64,000 bases of DNA from Bolinopsis microptera (Eukaryota > Ctenophora > Tentaculata > Lobata > Bolinopsidae). Below are positions 45,493-57,209 of this stretch, piece after piece. Position numbers and translations under genes: made by a program. Under the pieces are notes generated by a model that worked only from the letters and a program-made list of their open reading frames with translations, was not told the origin of the DNA and ran no database searches. The stretch's first letter is position 1. Each line of letters begins with the position of its first letter. Location of the stretch: contig NC_087072.1 in NCBI RefSeq assembly GCF_026151205.1, forward strand, positions 3,923,375-3,987,374, given 5' to 3'.

Positions 45493-48400
45493 ATGTATAA
45501 TTTCTTTAAAAGTAACAGTATCTCTTCAATGATTTTAATCTCAATTTGTATTATATATATTATAATATCAAGATCTCATTGCCCTCCCTCTTATGAATAT
45601 ACCTTTAATAAAACACACAGTGTTAAGCTTCATGGTCAGTGTGACTGTATATTACTGAGAGCTGACTGGTCACTAATATATTACAGCTGTAAAGTAGATA
45701 AGTCGTGTTGTTCGACCCCTTCATACCCTACTGAGTGCTGTATATTGGGGTGTTGTCCTGAGTTAGAGAACCCCACAAACCGGGGGTGCTGCCCCAATCT
45801 CCACCCCAACAGTACCACCCCTACTGAGAGTCCCGTATCCTGGTGGAGATATGAGCAGGTCTTTGGAATACCTTTAGTGTGAGTCAGAGTGGGAAATAAC
45901 AGTTTGGCAGCACCAAAGGCCTGGCAGGAATGAGCTACCATAATGAATCAGATCGTGCACTAAGAGTTTGGTAGCATTGTGAGCTTGGTAGCATTGACAA
46001 CTTGGTTGCACTGAGTGACTGAGAGCTAGGTAGCTCTGAGAGCTTGGTAGCACTGAGAGCTTGGTAGTACTGAGAGCTTGGTAGTACCGAGAACTTGGTA
46101 GCACTGAGAACTTGGTAGTACTGAGAGCTTGGTAGCACCGAGAGCTTGGTAGCACTGAGAGCTTGGTAGCACTGAGAGCTTGGTAGCACTGAGAGCTTGG
46201 TAGTACTGAGAGCTTGGTAGTACCGAGAGCTTGATAGCACCGAGAGCTTGGTAGCACTGAGAGCTTGGTAGTACTGAGAGCTTGGTAGCACTGAGAGCTT
46301 GTTAGCACTGAGAGCTTGGTAGCACTGAGAGCTTGGTAGCACCGAGAGCTTGGTAGTACCGAGAGCTTGGTAGCACCGAGAGCTTGGTAGCACTGAGAGC
46401 TTGGTAGTACTGAGAGCTTGGTAGCACTGAGAGCTTGTTAGCACTGAGAGCTTGGTAGCACCGAGAGCTTGGTAGTACTGAGAGCTAGGTAGTACTGAGT
46501 ATTAACGAGTTATTTACCGGTAGTAAAAGACAGTACTAATACTATCTGTACTATCTGTACTAGTAACACTGGCAGTAAATTTGGACAGGCACACAGATCC
46601 CAGGTTGTAACTCCTTTTAAGGTTATTACATTCTTTTGTTTTTGTTAGCATGTGGTTATCGTGAAGCACGAGTTGATAAAGCACATTTCAGTTGTAATGA
46701 CGCGGAAGTGTGTTGCAGCAGTTCAAAGAAATGGTTCGGGTGCTGTCCCCGAGACAGCAGCGTGCTAGAAACTCCAATATCCATTAGGTGAGCATTTAAC
46801 CTGCACTTTACCTAAATACGTTTACCTAAAACGTTCAAATCACCTGGATATATGTACCATTAACTTGTCACAATAGAAATCCAGGACACATTTTACACCA
46901 ACTTACATTTCCTTTTTGGGTATAATCATTATCAAATACTTCACGACAAAATGACCAGTTTAGCGGTACAGTTTCTCAAATCTCAGAGCTTTTAACAAAC
47001 TCCTTATAAGCCTTAAACAACTGAGCCTCTCTGAAACTTAAATAAGCAATTTTGTGGCTGCTTCTTCATAACGGCCCTCACCCCCAGATTACAAGTTCCT
47101 CTGAAGTCATCTCCCGGGACTAAAGTGACTTCAGTACATCCCAAAATATAAAACTTGGTGTAAACTCGCTCCCATTAGATAATATGGGTCACTGAGTTGA
47201 CCTCAGGCAGGTTAAATTGTTTAATGCCGGTACACTCACTCAGTGAACTAGCTATAATGAGAACCCATTGAGTCAGATATTAAAGCACACAGCAGGACGT
47301 CAAAAGAAATGTCACGTGACCACTGTCCGACCAATAAAACTGGTGTCTCGCTACCATCACTTCTACTTAGGTAATTCAGGAAAATTAGTCTACTTGGTCG
47401 CGTTGAAAAGCATGAATTAAGGAAGGCATAGTTTTACTGTACAGTGAGATACAAGAACGTAGCTCATCATGCCTTTCTGTGACACAGTGTATCTGTTCTT
47501 TGACCTTAGCATAGGTTGGAGTGACGATGTTGTTAATTGATGATACTGTAAAGGTGTTTTAGCATGTGAAATAAAACCATCAGGATATAATATGATCCAT
47601 AACAAGGTGGTATTTGTTGAAGTTCATAGATTAAGTCAAGTTAAGAGGGGCATTCACTTTAAGTAATTGTCTTTAAGTAACGAAAGCTTTTATGAATGAG
47701 CATTAAGGTCGACAACATTTTGTGATATTATTACGAAGTTCTATTAATGCACGATGAAAATTGACTAATTTCGCCTCCATAATTATTAGAAATAAAGAAT
47801 CGAAACGGATATTTTTATTTTCTCTAATTTTCAAGTTGTCGCTGCCCAGATGTCACTGCTGTTACTGATATCCATAACCACTCTCCTCCCTTACCTTGCT
47901 GAACTAAAATACACCACCTCAATTCCACCAAGGGTAACTCAGGCTCTTGGAGACATCGAACGACAAACCCATTGGGGGAGGTATACTTCTTCGACCCCTC
48001 CACAACTTGTGTTCCCAGGAAATGCTATCTATGATCACAACATAGAGTTAACCTCCCCTGATCGGGAGGGGAAAAGAACCGTGGTGGCGTACAACGCAAC
48101 TGATGAAAGCTTCTACCCGATATGTGACGATAGTTTTACCGATTTAGAAGCACAAGTCCTGTGTTATAACTATGGTTTGTTCGCGTATGGCAGACGCACC
48201 TCCAAAACCACCAACAAGAAGTTTTACGGAACAAGACTAAGCTGCTTCGATAAACCTGACTCAATGAATACGCTTTGGGTAGATGGCCCAATTATAATGG
48301 CTAATGTGAGGGGCCCTGGTTTGTGCACTTTGGAGATGTACACTGAGGAGTCCTTGCCGTGCTCTCCAAGCCAAGCGGCTGCTGCCTATTGTTGGAACAT

Positions 48401-51400
48401 GGATAGGGCTGTTGATGTCGCTATTGACTCTGTTAAGTCGACCAAAAAGAAGTGGAGTTTCGTCTTCAAAATGTTTGACTTCAAGAATGGCCGGTGGATG
48501 AACCTGTTTGAAGAGAAACTGGACCCTTTCTATCTGATGCAAGAAGATTTCACAGCTACCCAGTGTGGTGTGACGCCTCCAAACTACAGTTTTAAAATGC
48601 AGTGGAAGACCATGCAGTTCGCTTACTCAGGAGAGTTTGTGGAGGAATGTGAAGAGTGTATGGTACTCATGTATCTTGAGCACCACCTCTTCCCTGACTA
48701 CATTTGTCCGGGTGATCCTTACTCGCTCACTGCAGATTACACTGGGTTTGTGGATGCGGATGTTGAATATAAAGAGGGCTAGAATAGACACATCTTGTTC
48801 CTCCAAACCTGTAGTTTTACCACACTTTTTAGCAAACGTAAGAGACATAATTGGGTGGTACGAAAATTGGGGATTTTTGCAAAACCCCTAACCATAACTC
48901 TAACCCTAACCATAACCCTAATCACCATATTCCGCAGAATATCGCTAATCAGACTTTTTTCATAGTGTCAAAATTTGGGTGTTTTAAAACAAAAATCCCG
49001 ATATTTGCATTATTATGTCTCCTAGGGTACCCAGATTTACCTTTGGATTGTAGCAGTATTTGTTGCCAGCAGTGTGTTTTCTCTTGTGTAATTATTAAAA
49101 ATAATAAATTATTATTATTGATTATATAAACTAATCTGTTTTGGAATTTGATCTTTAGAAAATTGGTTTAAAATTAGCATTTGATATAAAATAATATAAT
49201 GAATAACCGTGGAAATATTGGTTCCTAAATTTCCTGTCATGTGTAATATGTATAACATGCTCCTATTGAAGTAATCTCTCAAACCACATCATAACAAGTC
49301 CGTACGAAACTCTGAAATCTAAATGGATAAGTAAATAATAAATAAACTAATTTATATAATCAAGAAGCTAACTTATATAATTGATATTCGTCCCCAGGCT
49401 GGTCCTGGTAATAGTTGGGGTGCTGTTGGCAGTGATGTTACTAGTCCTGATGTGTTACTGCAAGTGTAAGGTAAGAATACATTATATTATCCAGGGACAC
49501 TCTTATATCCTCATCAAGCTTAAATTTTACCACACAAATTGAGAGCAGGAATAAACCGGATTACTCCTTTATAAATGTTTTTGCGGCTCTGTATGCTTTG
49601 GTCAATGACAACAAGCCACATCTCATCACACTGAAATGATTTCAGTTGTAACATCAGATATCCATATATTTAATTATGTAATCAATTCATCATATTACGC
49701 AATACAATGAAATGTGTCTCATGATGAAGGGGTAAATGTTTTGATGAAGGAGTAAATGTTTTGATGAAGGAGTTTTTAATGATGATGATGATGATGTTTT
49801 GACAAGTACAGTGTATGATATACTCTCTCCTGAAATAACGGGGTGTTACACAGGGTTACACAGGGTTACACTGCTCACTCAGAGCACAGCTGAAGTCTAA
49901 TTGTCAGATATTAGCACCTCGCTCTTTTGATTCTTTTAAAAGTTTAAACACAATACCAGAGAGGTGCAGTGTTTCAGTCCGGCTGATGCAGCGTTACGTT
50001 AACCTTAGCGTAACGTTAGTGTAACGCTTGTGTAACGCTTGTGTAACGCTTGTGTAACACTTGTGTAACGCTTGTGTAACGCTTGTGTTACGCTTGTGTA
50101 ACGCTTGTGTTACGCTTGTGTTACGTCAAATCACAATATTGTCCTGGTGGACCCATTTACACGACACTTTAATAGTGCATAACATGAACATAAGTCTAAG
50201 TTTATAGCTTGAAACTTTTAAACATTGTCACTGTCTCATTGCCAATAATTCAATAACGAATCAATTGAAGCCTTTTATTTATTTTAAAGATGAGTTCAGA
50301 AGCATTTTCAGGGCACTATTTTACCGTATTTTTATCTTTCTCTGATATACACACTCTCCTTTAGAAGCGAAGAAAACATTCAGCGCACGACAGGGTACGT
50401 TTTACACACCATGATTTATCAAATAAAAATTTTGATTACTGTAATATTGGGTGCTTCCGATAATTATTGCTAGTAAATTTAGGCACTTTTTGGGCTTCCC
50501 ACGCGGAAATTACAGAAACTCTTCGGAGTGAAACTGAATTTCAAAACTGTGGAATTAAAGCAGCTCTTAGGGCCCACTTTACCAGCCCCCATTTATAGCG
50601 CTATATTTTACTGTATTCCTCGCCAAACTTGACAGTGACACTTAGCAAGCTGACAGCTAACAGGAAATCAGTTAATTAATTGAGGGAGGAAACAATTAGC
50701 AAAAAGCCGCAGTATAACCAATTGTAAAGTTTTGTTAATTAAAATTTGAACCAGTGTGAAGTGTGCTACAGTTTGTTGAGATAATTAACAGTGATCACGT
50801 GGCTTGTTTTATAAAGGAGTCGGGACTGTATTTGTACAGTACTTGGCATGACAAGGAAGCATGCAAGGGAAGATAGTAAAGATAATATTAGGTATTATTA
50901 AGTATTACGTGAGCTGTAAGTGGCGACGATTTCCTTGTTTCGTGATATTTCAGGGTATTCGATATTGGAATAAATAGTATTAATAATGAACTCGATAATA
51001 ATATGAATGTTTACATACTTCAAGGTAAAACTTGTCTTTAATATTGAACACGGTCATTAAAATTATAGTTAATATGTTTACTGTGTACATATGCTAATAT
51101 TTATTGTTGTTTTCACATGTATCAATATGTCGTTAATTGCCCTATTAATAACTGTAGTCTGTATACCAGCTACTGTCTCATAATTATACAATACATTAGT
51201 TTCCGATAGCGCGCCCTTTCACGGCTATTAATAGCTCTGAACTCTCTTGCTTCCTTCTTCTGCACTGCACCACTTAAGGGACTTAAAATATAAATAGTGG
51301 ACATCTGAACAACCAATAAAGAATAAGGAAACTGCTCAGTAGCCAATCCCATGGACATGTAGTTGTCATGTGATATTGTTTCTAGAAGCAATAGGAAATA

Positions 51401-54400
51401 GTGTAAGAACGGCCCTTTTGTGCTAGTAAATAAAGATGTAAACTTGTAAAGGGCCCAGTTTCAACGAGTAAACAACCCACCATCATTCACAAGACAACTC
51501 GTATCCACCGATCAAAGCGCCGTGTTGAGACCACGTGACCTCGTATAGTCGTATTAGCCAATCAAAGCGCCGTGTTAAGACCACGTGACCTTGTATCAGC
51601 CAATCAGAGCGCCGTATTGAGACCACGTGATCTACAAACAATCCAATAGTTAATCAAGAGTTACTCGCAGTTCTAATCAGTTTGATTGGGAGAAGGGAGA
51701 TGTGCTGAGAGCAAGTTTCAAGATGAAGCGTCAGAGAGAGAGAGAGAGAGAGAGATTAATACTGTTGATTAGTGTTCTCTGGACTCTGGTGTACCCCTAA
51801 ACACCGTATACTTGTGCTGGGTGATATCTGTACCTGCTACAACCAGTACCATCAAGTAGACAGGCACAAACACCTGCCACTTTCCCGCCCTGAAATAGAG
51901 TTGAATAGGATTTTACACTGTGTATACTGTAAATTATAGAATCTATTAATCTGGATACACATGAAGGATGTGGACCATATTTCCAAGACACGTGACAGTC
52001 CTTAACCAATCAGCTTTCAGCATTTGACAATAACCCACCAAGATCTATTCACTACTGTCTGTTATCAAACAATAAACCTTCATGTACCCGTTATCTAATG
52101 ATTAGAGTGTAGCTTTTATGTATGGAAGTTGTTATAGATTAAAGACTAATGAATATTGGGTGCCATGTATTATAATTTAATCCAAAAGTGTCGCAATTTC
52201 GTAAACAGGCTTGAAATCTGAAACATAAACGCTTGATCTTATAAATATTTTAAGAATTTGAGCTTCAAAACATCGTATAACGAGATCCTCATAAAGTCAT
52301 GAGACTTAATATTGAAAGTATAAAAGTGTTTTAATTAACGCACGCTTATACCTTTATAGTTTTAATTGCATTGTTAGATCTGATCCCTAAGTTAAAACTT
52401 TTTCAAATGTGTACATCGGATTTTAAACAAAAAGTACGATCTGTTGCTTAGTCAAAAAGAGACAAAATTGTAACACTGGCCCTTGGCAAGCTGCATTCAG
52501 ACATTCTAGAAGTTGTAGCGACCTTGTATGGTGTCAGACAATGCTTGTATCATCACTTCAGAATCACTGCTGGGAATTCTATAAAGTGATAGCAGACAGG
52601 GCGTCAGCATTTAACACTATCAACAGACGGACTCTTTTTAACCTACTTGCCATTTTCAGAGGAAGTAATTGGACTGGAGCGCCTAATTTTATCCAAAACA
52701 AAGTTTCTTGTTCGTGCCTACATCTATAATAGAGTTTCTTAGTCTGTCTGTGGTGCTTGAAGGAGGGTTCCTCTTAGTTCCTCCAGTGTTCTGATTACCC
52801 TGACTCTTGTTGGTGTGCACATTCACTAGGTAGGTTACCTAACATTCACCTTACTACTGTTCTAGACCTACTAACTCCTCCAATCAGCAACAAGTCTCTA
52901 TTCCTTCAGTCAAAATATGCTGATTATAATTTATTTGGAATTTCTTGGTGCGTATGAAGACAAATTAATGCAAAATCTGTCAAAAGTAACTTTAGTTCTT
53001 CAAAACTGAAGTCCCAATGTCAACGAGCAGATACCAGAATTTGTCCTGGTTTCTTTTGCAAAAAATCTGTAACGAATGTTCATGTTGTAGAGTGTAGAAG
53101 TATCTGGAAATAAGGCATGAAAATCTATCAAACTTTTAGGTCCTCTTTTATGTTGCACCCATAATATTCATCTTCACACTCAGATGTGTTATGTTGCATT
53201 CTCTAACTTTTGGTAAGAGTGCTCTGCTGAATCTCAAAGGAGGCGTCATTAAACTTATTTGTTTAACACAGTCAAGTCTGATCTTAAAATAAGGGGTCTC
53301 AGATGATTTGGACGATTAGGTTTAACACAGAGATGTTGCTGAAGTCCTCAGTACAGGATAGAATGATGTAGTACAGGATAGATAGATAATAATACAGGAT
53401 AGAACGAAGTCGAAGGGAATATTTTGATGTTCAATATTTTTCCTTGCACTGACTTAATTCTGACTTCTATAACTGTTCAAAACATGTTTACAGTGGAATA
53501 CATATCAAAATGATGGAAATTTACAGAATATTGGTATGTTAAAAGTATATTAGTCTAATTAGCGGTTATCAATACCATCTCGTTTACATAGTCTAGCACT
53601 AATTTATTTCATGCCACGTTCCTTTGCACGTTGCATCTTAATGATTGATATTGCAATGGGTAAAATTTACTGAGATGAAAACCAGTGAAATACGAGCTGA
53701 GTGCGAGGCAAAGTTTTGCTCATTTTGCGCTCTGTTTTTCTTCGCTCAACTTGCGCCAACTAAAAAAAATTAAAGAAAAGTCAATAAGCACTTAAAGTAG
53801 ATTTTAGCCGCTGTCCTTTATTTTTTCATACTACCTAAAAATACCACAGGGCAAAGCCGTTGAGCAACGAGCTCTAAGCTATACAATATGATGTTTATTA
53901 GATGAGTTTATACTTGACCTATTTTTGGGGAGGTTTTACAGCCTTATTAATTATTATAGACCGAATAAGGGAACACATCTTACAGCAGATCAATAATTGT
54001 GGCGACTACTGATCTGAGATATGCTGGCTAGTTTATTGGCAAAACATGGAATACCCTAATGTTTTGATAAACAGATATGGGAGTATAGGGGTGACGAAAT
54101 TTCTCCAATATTTCATTGTTTCGTTGTCATTGGTACCTATAATAACTGCTTTAACCAACCAACCTAGATTCCTTTGAATCTCAGTAAGATCAATTGTATC
54201 CTAGATCTTTGTCTCACCGGAGAGAGCCCATCAAAGAATCATAAAATTGAGTTTCGTGTTAAGTTTCAATAAAGACGAAGTACTCTCGATTTGTTCAGCG
54301 ATTAAGGGTGATAGAGTAAACTTATCGTGATTTGATTCCCGAAAAGATGAAATGAACGCTATCTTAGGGCGGCAGTGAGGGTTCGAGAGAAAGTAAACTG

Positions 54401-57140
54401 TGCTGTGGCGCTGTTTTTACGGAAGATTCAGGAAGACAGGTGTGAAACAATTAGGTACAACCTGTGTGAGCATAGTGTGATTTAAGTATACTTTGTTTGT
54501 GAATATAGTGTGATTTAAGTATATTTTGTGTGTGAATATAGTGTGATTTAAGTATACTTTGTTTGTGAATATAGTGTGATTTAAGTATACTTTGTGTGTG
54601 AATATAGTGTGATTTAAGTAAATTTTGTGTGTGAATATAGTGTGATTTAAGTAAACTTTATGTGTGAATCTAGCGTGATTAAAGTTAATCTGGTGTGTGA
54701 ATCCAATGAGGTGGGTGTCTGAAAGAGTATACATGGTAAATATATTATGTATTAAGTGGCTTACAAAGCATGCTTACGTAATATGTGAACGATTCCTGAG
54801 CACACTACTCTTACACTCAAATACATCTGCACGATGCGTAGAAGATAAGAAAAAATTGTTATTATGAGCACAAAGCAGACGTTCTGCACTATATATTCTG
54901 TATTTATATTGTGCGAGAATTGCGAAATCAAAATGTGGTATTACTAGAATTAAATCAATTAAATGTAATGTTGAGTTCTAATCAAGCCCTGTTTTTGTTG
55001 ATCTTCTTTGTGTTCGTTGGTTTTGAATGCCATGTGAACGTGAAGCCTTGAGGATAACTGTGTGTTGAGAAACGTTTAAATGTGGGCTAACCCTGCGTCA
55101 AGCGTGCGTCAAATAACCATTAACCAGGTTTCCCAATATAACCATTAACTAGGTTGCCCACTGCCCAGTTAGGTATTTTATATACGATTAGTGGGGTACT
55201 TGCTTGAAGCACGTTAACTTTCCTAATGGAAGTACCGTCAGAAGGGTACCGTCGGAAGAGGCACCATTAGGGTACAATTTCGCTTGTTATAAATCTCATT
55301 TGATCTGGCAGAAAAATATACATTTTCATAATCTCTCTGCATTCGGTTGACTCTTTCAAAAAAAGGGTTGCAAAGAAAGCCGCCAAAGCATGGGCGACAA
55401 ATTGTAATACAAATTGTAATATTGCGAATCTTAACAACGCTAAGGTATCTTAGGTATGTGATTACGGTATGTTGGCCATGTCGTATCGAGAGAGAGAGAG
55501 AGAGAGTCTACCTCGTGTGAATTATCTGTGAAAGCGTGTGTGTAAGTTTGTGTAATAAAAGTAGTGTGCAGTGAAAATCGCTTAATTGAGAGTGACTTAG
55601 TGCTGATCTGAGTATTGATACTAAATAAAACCAGATATTGAGGTATTAAACTCATTAAACTCAATCACAAATTAGATTCAGACAGGTTCATTATGAATTG
55701 TTCGACTATGTTCCCACTGAATATTCTTAAATCATTAATATGGCACCGCACTGTATCATTAAGTCATTGAATTGTTATCTCCGCTCAACCAGTGTCACTT
55801 CAATAACATCATCCCACGTCATCACATCTAATAGCTACTCCTTCATTAACCTTTATGTTGAGCTACCAGTGATAATTAGATTAACGGTAAAACCTTAACC
55901 TACCACAGTCTCTGTAATGTACTGATGTAATAGGTAGAGAAAAGCGAGACTTGGGAGTGTAGACTGTTGACAATGTATGTAGTTTATCTAATTGTCATGG
56001 TGACATTGCTATCACAAAAACAAAGGTTTTACCAAAGTGCTCGGAATTAACAACTTAACAAGCTAATATAATCGTTAATTTAGAGACTTTTATCATGTGG
56101 TACTGGTGGTAATTGCAGTTTATAAGAGGAATCAGGAATTATTGTCTCACTGTTTGCGGATGGTATTTGTTTGTGATGAGTCTGATTGTTCTTGACATTC
56201 CCACAATATTGGCAGACTGTATTTGATTGCTTCCGGGTCCGTTTCATGTCAACAGTATACACGGCCAATTTAGTACACATACAGCCATACTACAATATCT
56301 AGGTATTATTAATCAATAACTTCGCCGAGTCTGCAACAGTGTAGATCTTTCTCAGAAGAATTGAGAGATTCACTGCCAATGAATTCTTTTGTTTATCAGT
56401 GAATACACACTCATACTTTATAATACATACATATTTTAGATCGTGAACTATATCATAGTTGTAGGCATCAAATTATCCTTTTTCTGCAATAATTCGATTG
56501 TAACATAGAATAAGAAGTGAAGTGGTTCATATTGTACAGATAAATTTGTTTCGTCGATACCAACTTCAGTGAGTTCAAACATCCCTTCGGAAGGGAATTT
56601 ATGGAGGGTTTTTGCAGTGTACAAATTGCAGTTCGCGAAAGCTTATTTTACATCATAAGGTAGATATCGTCAGCATAGTTCCAGCATGGTTGAGGTTCAC
56701 GTAGCGCGCAAATGCGCGTCTAGCTTATTACGTCAATTCTAAGAGGTGTTGATGTCCTTTTTTTTCAAAAGCCCTATAATTATGACTTAAAACTCTAAAA
56801 TTATATTTCATTACGAATAAATCAGTCGCAATTCTATTCCTCGTTAAGACATCTCAACACTGTCCAACAGGCAATATGTTTGTCTCGATATAAAAGGTAT
56901 CTGATAGCCCAATCTAACGATCTACACTTCCAGGAGAGATTTGCGGACGGAAGGAAAGCTAACCATGATGTGAGCAACTCTCCCATGATGCCCACAGCAC
57001 CTCCTATAACTATGAGGGACCTTCCCCCCGCTTATGAGGACATCGCCCTTCAACACCCCCAAAATCACCACCAAAACCTCTTCCTTTTGGAGCAGCAGGA
57101 GTCCGCTGTTGATTCTACTTTCCTAGTCGTCTGCACATAA
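45493..57140 (+). CDS. Shisa-like single-pass membrane protein with PPxY tail
   Basis: Candidate exons: 45493-~45878 (signal peptide, then Cys-rich with CC pairs), 46649-46787 (CGYREARVDK and CC..CC pattern), 49398-49470 (helix LVLVIVGVLLAVMLLVLMCY), 50365-50394 (KRRKHSAHDR) and 56871-57140 (or from 56934), ending in stop TAA. Phases match from the second exon on (2, 0, 0). The first junction does not match: the strong donor GTGAGTC leaves phase 2 while the next exon needs 1, so an exon may be missing. The tail contains APPITMRDLPPAYEDIA, a PPxY WW-domain ligand. Signal peptide, CC-rich ectodomain, one helix and PPxY tail is the Shisa/VOPP-type plan. It probably acts in membrane-protein trafficking; no direct function is shown. 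Confidence 0.7.
45957..46498 (+). repeat. 17-bp minisatellite, about 30 copies
   Basis: Unit AGCTTGGTAGCACTGAG with C/T variation at two sites (CACTG, TACTG, CACCG, TACCG). It fills the first intron of the Shisa-like gene. Because 17 is not a multiple of three, the array reads as a 17-residue repeat in all frames without stops. Confidence 0.92.
46788..47849. other. Intron of the Shisa-like gene, no feature
   Basis: Ordinary AT-rich sequence upstream of the nested gene. Its promoter, if the nested gene is independently transcribed, should lie here. Confidence 0.5.
47850..48782 (+). CDS. Secreted SRCR-like protein, single coding exon, nested in an intron
   Basis: 310 codons, ATG to TAG. Residues 1-19 are a signal peptide (MSLLLLISITTLLPYLAEL). 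Residues ~73-181 resemble a scavenger-receptor Cys-rich domain: KRTVVAYNATDESFYPICDD (C92), DLEAQVLCYNYGLFAYG (C105), then C132, C159, C171 and C181. Spacing is loose compared with canonical SRCR. The last ~130 residues have no family I recognise and include EECEEC and a final ICPGD. No membrane helix or GPI signal is obvious, so secretion is likely. CCCAG just before the ATG could be a splice acceptor from a 5'UTR exon. It lies on the same strand inside the intron between 46787 and 49398 of the Shisa-like gene. An alternative 5' or cassette exon of that gene is possible, but the stop codon argues against it. Confidence 0.65.
   Translation: MSLLLLISITTLLPYLAELKYTTSIPPRVTQALGDIERQTHWGRYTSSTPPQLVFPGNAIYDHNIELTSPDREGKRTVVAYNATDESFYPICDDSFTDLEAQVLCYNYGLFAYGRRTSKTTNKKFYGTRLSCFDKPDSMNTLWVDGPIIMANVRGPGLCTLEMYTEESLPCSPSQAAAAYCWNMDRAVDVAIDSVKSTKKKWSFVFKMFDFKNGRWMNLFEEKLDPFYLMQEDFTATQCGVTPPNYSFKMQWKTMQFAYSGEFVEECEECMVLMYLEHHLFPDYICPGDPYSLTADYTGFVDADVEYKEG
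48850..49030 (+). repeat. Degraded relative of the 57.2-57.7 kb foldback element
   Basis: GGTACGAAAATTGGGGATTT and, further on, TGTCAAAATTTGGGTG and AAAAATCCCGATAT resemble the arms at 57225 and 57685. A short CCCTAA-like cluster lies at 48886-48923. Confidence 0.5.
49471..50364 (+). repeat. Intron with 11-bp minisatellite at about 50008-50124
   Basis: Unit CGCTTGTGTAA or CGCTTGTGTTA, about ten copies, after three diverged GTAACGTTAG-type units. Short tandem runs of TGATGAAGGAG (49718-49770), GATGAT (49782-49796) and ACACAGGGTT (49846-49870) lie upstream. Confidence 0.8.
50395..51487. other. Intron of the Shisa-like gene, no feature
   Basis: No ORF or RNA feature recognised. Some short AT-rich runs. 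Confidence 0.55.
51500..51635 (+). promoter_or_regulatory. Three repeats pairing an inverted-ATTGG (CCAAT) box with a CACGTG E-box
   Basis: Units near 51507-51540, 51557-51591 and 51599-51632 read CCAATCAAAGCGCCGTGTTR then AGACCACGTGACCT, with minor changes (first unit CCGATCAAA, last unit GTGATCT). Spacing between CCAAT and CACGTG is held while the linkers vary (CGTATAGTCGTATTAG versus TGTATCAG). CCAAT boxes bind NF-Y and CACGTG binds bHLH-ZIP factors. It could be an internal promoter or enhancer. Confidence 0.5.
51738..51755 (+). repeat. (GA)n microsatellite
   Basis: About nine GA units in AT-rich intron. Confidence 0.8.
52490..53250 (+). pseudogene. Decayed RT relic
   Basis: ADRASAFNTINRRTLFNLLA resembles an RT motif A of the type D-A-x-N-A-F-N-x-x-N-R. 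About 280 bases on, KYADYNLFG could be the remains of its catalytic YADD. Several frames and stops. Perhaps the same family as 43521-44227. Confidence 0.35.
53251..54459. other. Intron, no feature recognised
   Basis: AT-rich. A short run of GATAGA/ACAGGATAGA near 53355-53405 is the only repetitive element seen. Confidence 0.55.
54460..54705 (-). repeat. 33-bp minisatellite, about seven copies
   Basis: Plus-strand unit: GTGAATATAGTGTGATTTAA followed by GTATACTTTGTKT. On the minus strand it stays in frame as repeats of FTHKVYLNHTI within a 105-codon frame (ATG at 54734). A real protein is not indicated: no upstream exon or homologue is evident. Confidence 0.85.
54735..56870. other. 3' part of the long intron, no gene
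   Basis: A (GA)n microsatellite lies at about 55486-55506. Short minus-strand frames here have no recognisable features. Confidence 0.55.
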
Positions 57141-57209
57141 CACTTTGTGGATATATCCGCGTGAATACCTTACAAGACATATTTATGTGGATCATAATTC
57201 TGGGGATCG

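Noticed and set aside
45874-46444. Two overlapping minus-strand frames of 144 and 169 codons with SSQCYQALSTTKLSVLP-type repeats
   Set aside because: They are readings of a 17-bp minisatellite with no stop in any frame; no splice context or family.
48627-49129. Frames of 73-92 codons after the SRCR-like stop codon
   Set aside because: They lie over the 3' end of that gene and a degraded foldback repeat, with no family features.
51500-51635. CRISPR-like repeat/spacer pattern
   Set aside because: Only three units, variable short linkers, eukaryotic intron; cis-module or satellite is more sensible.
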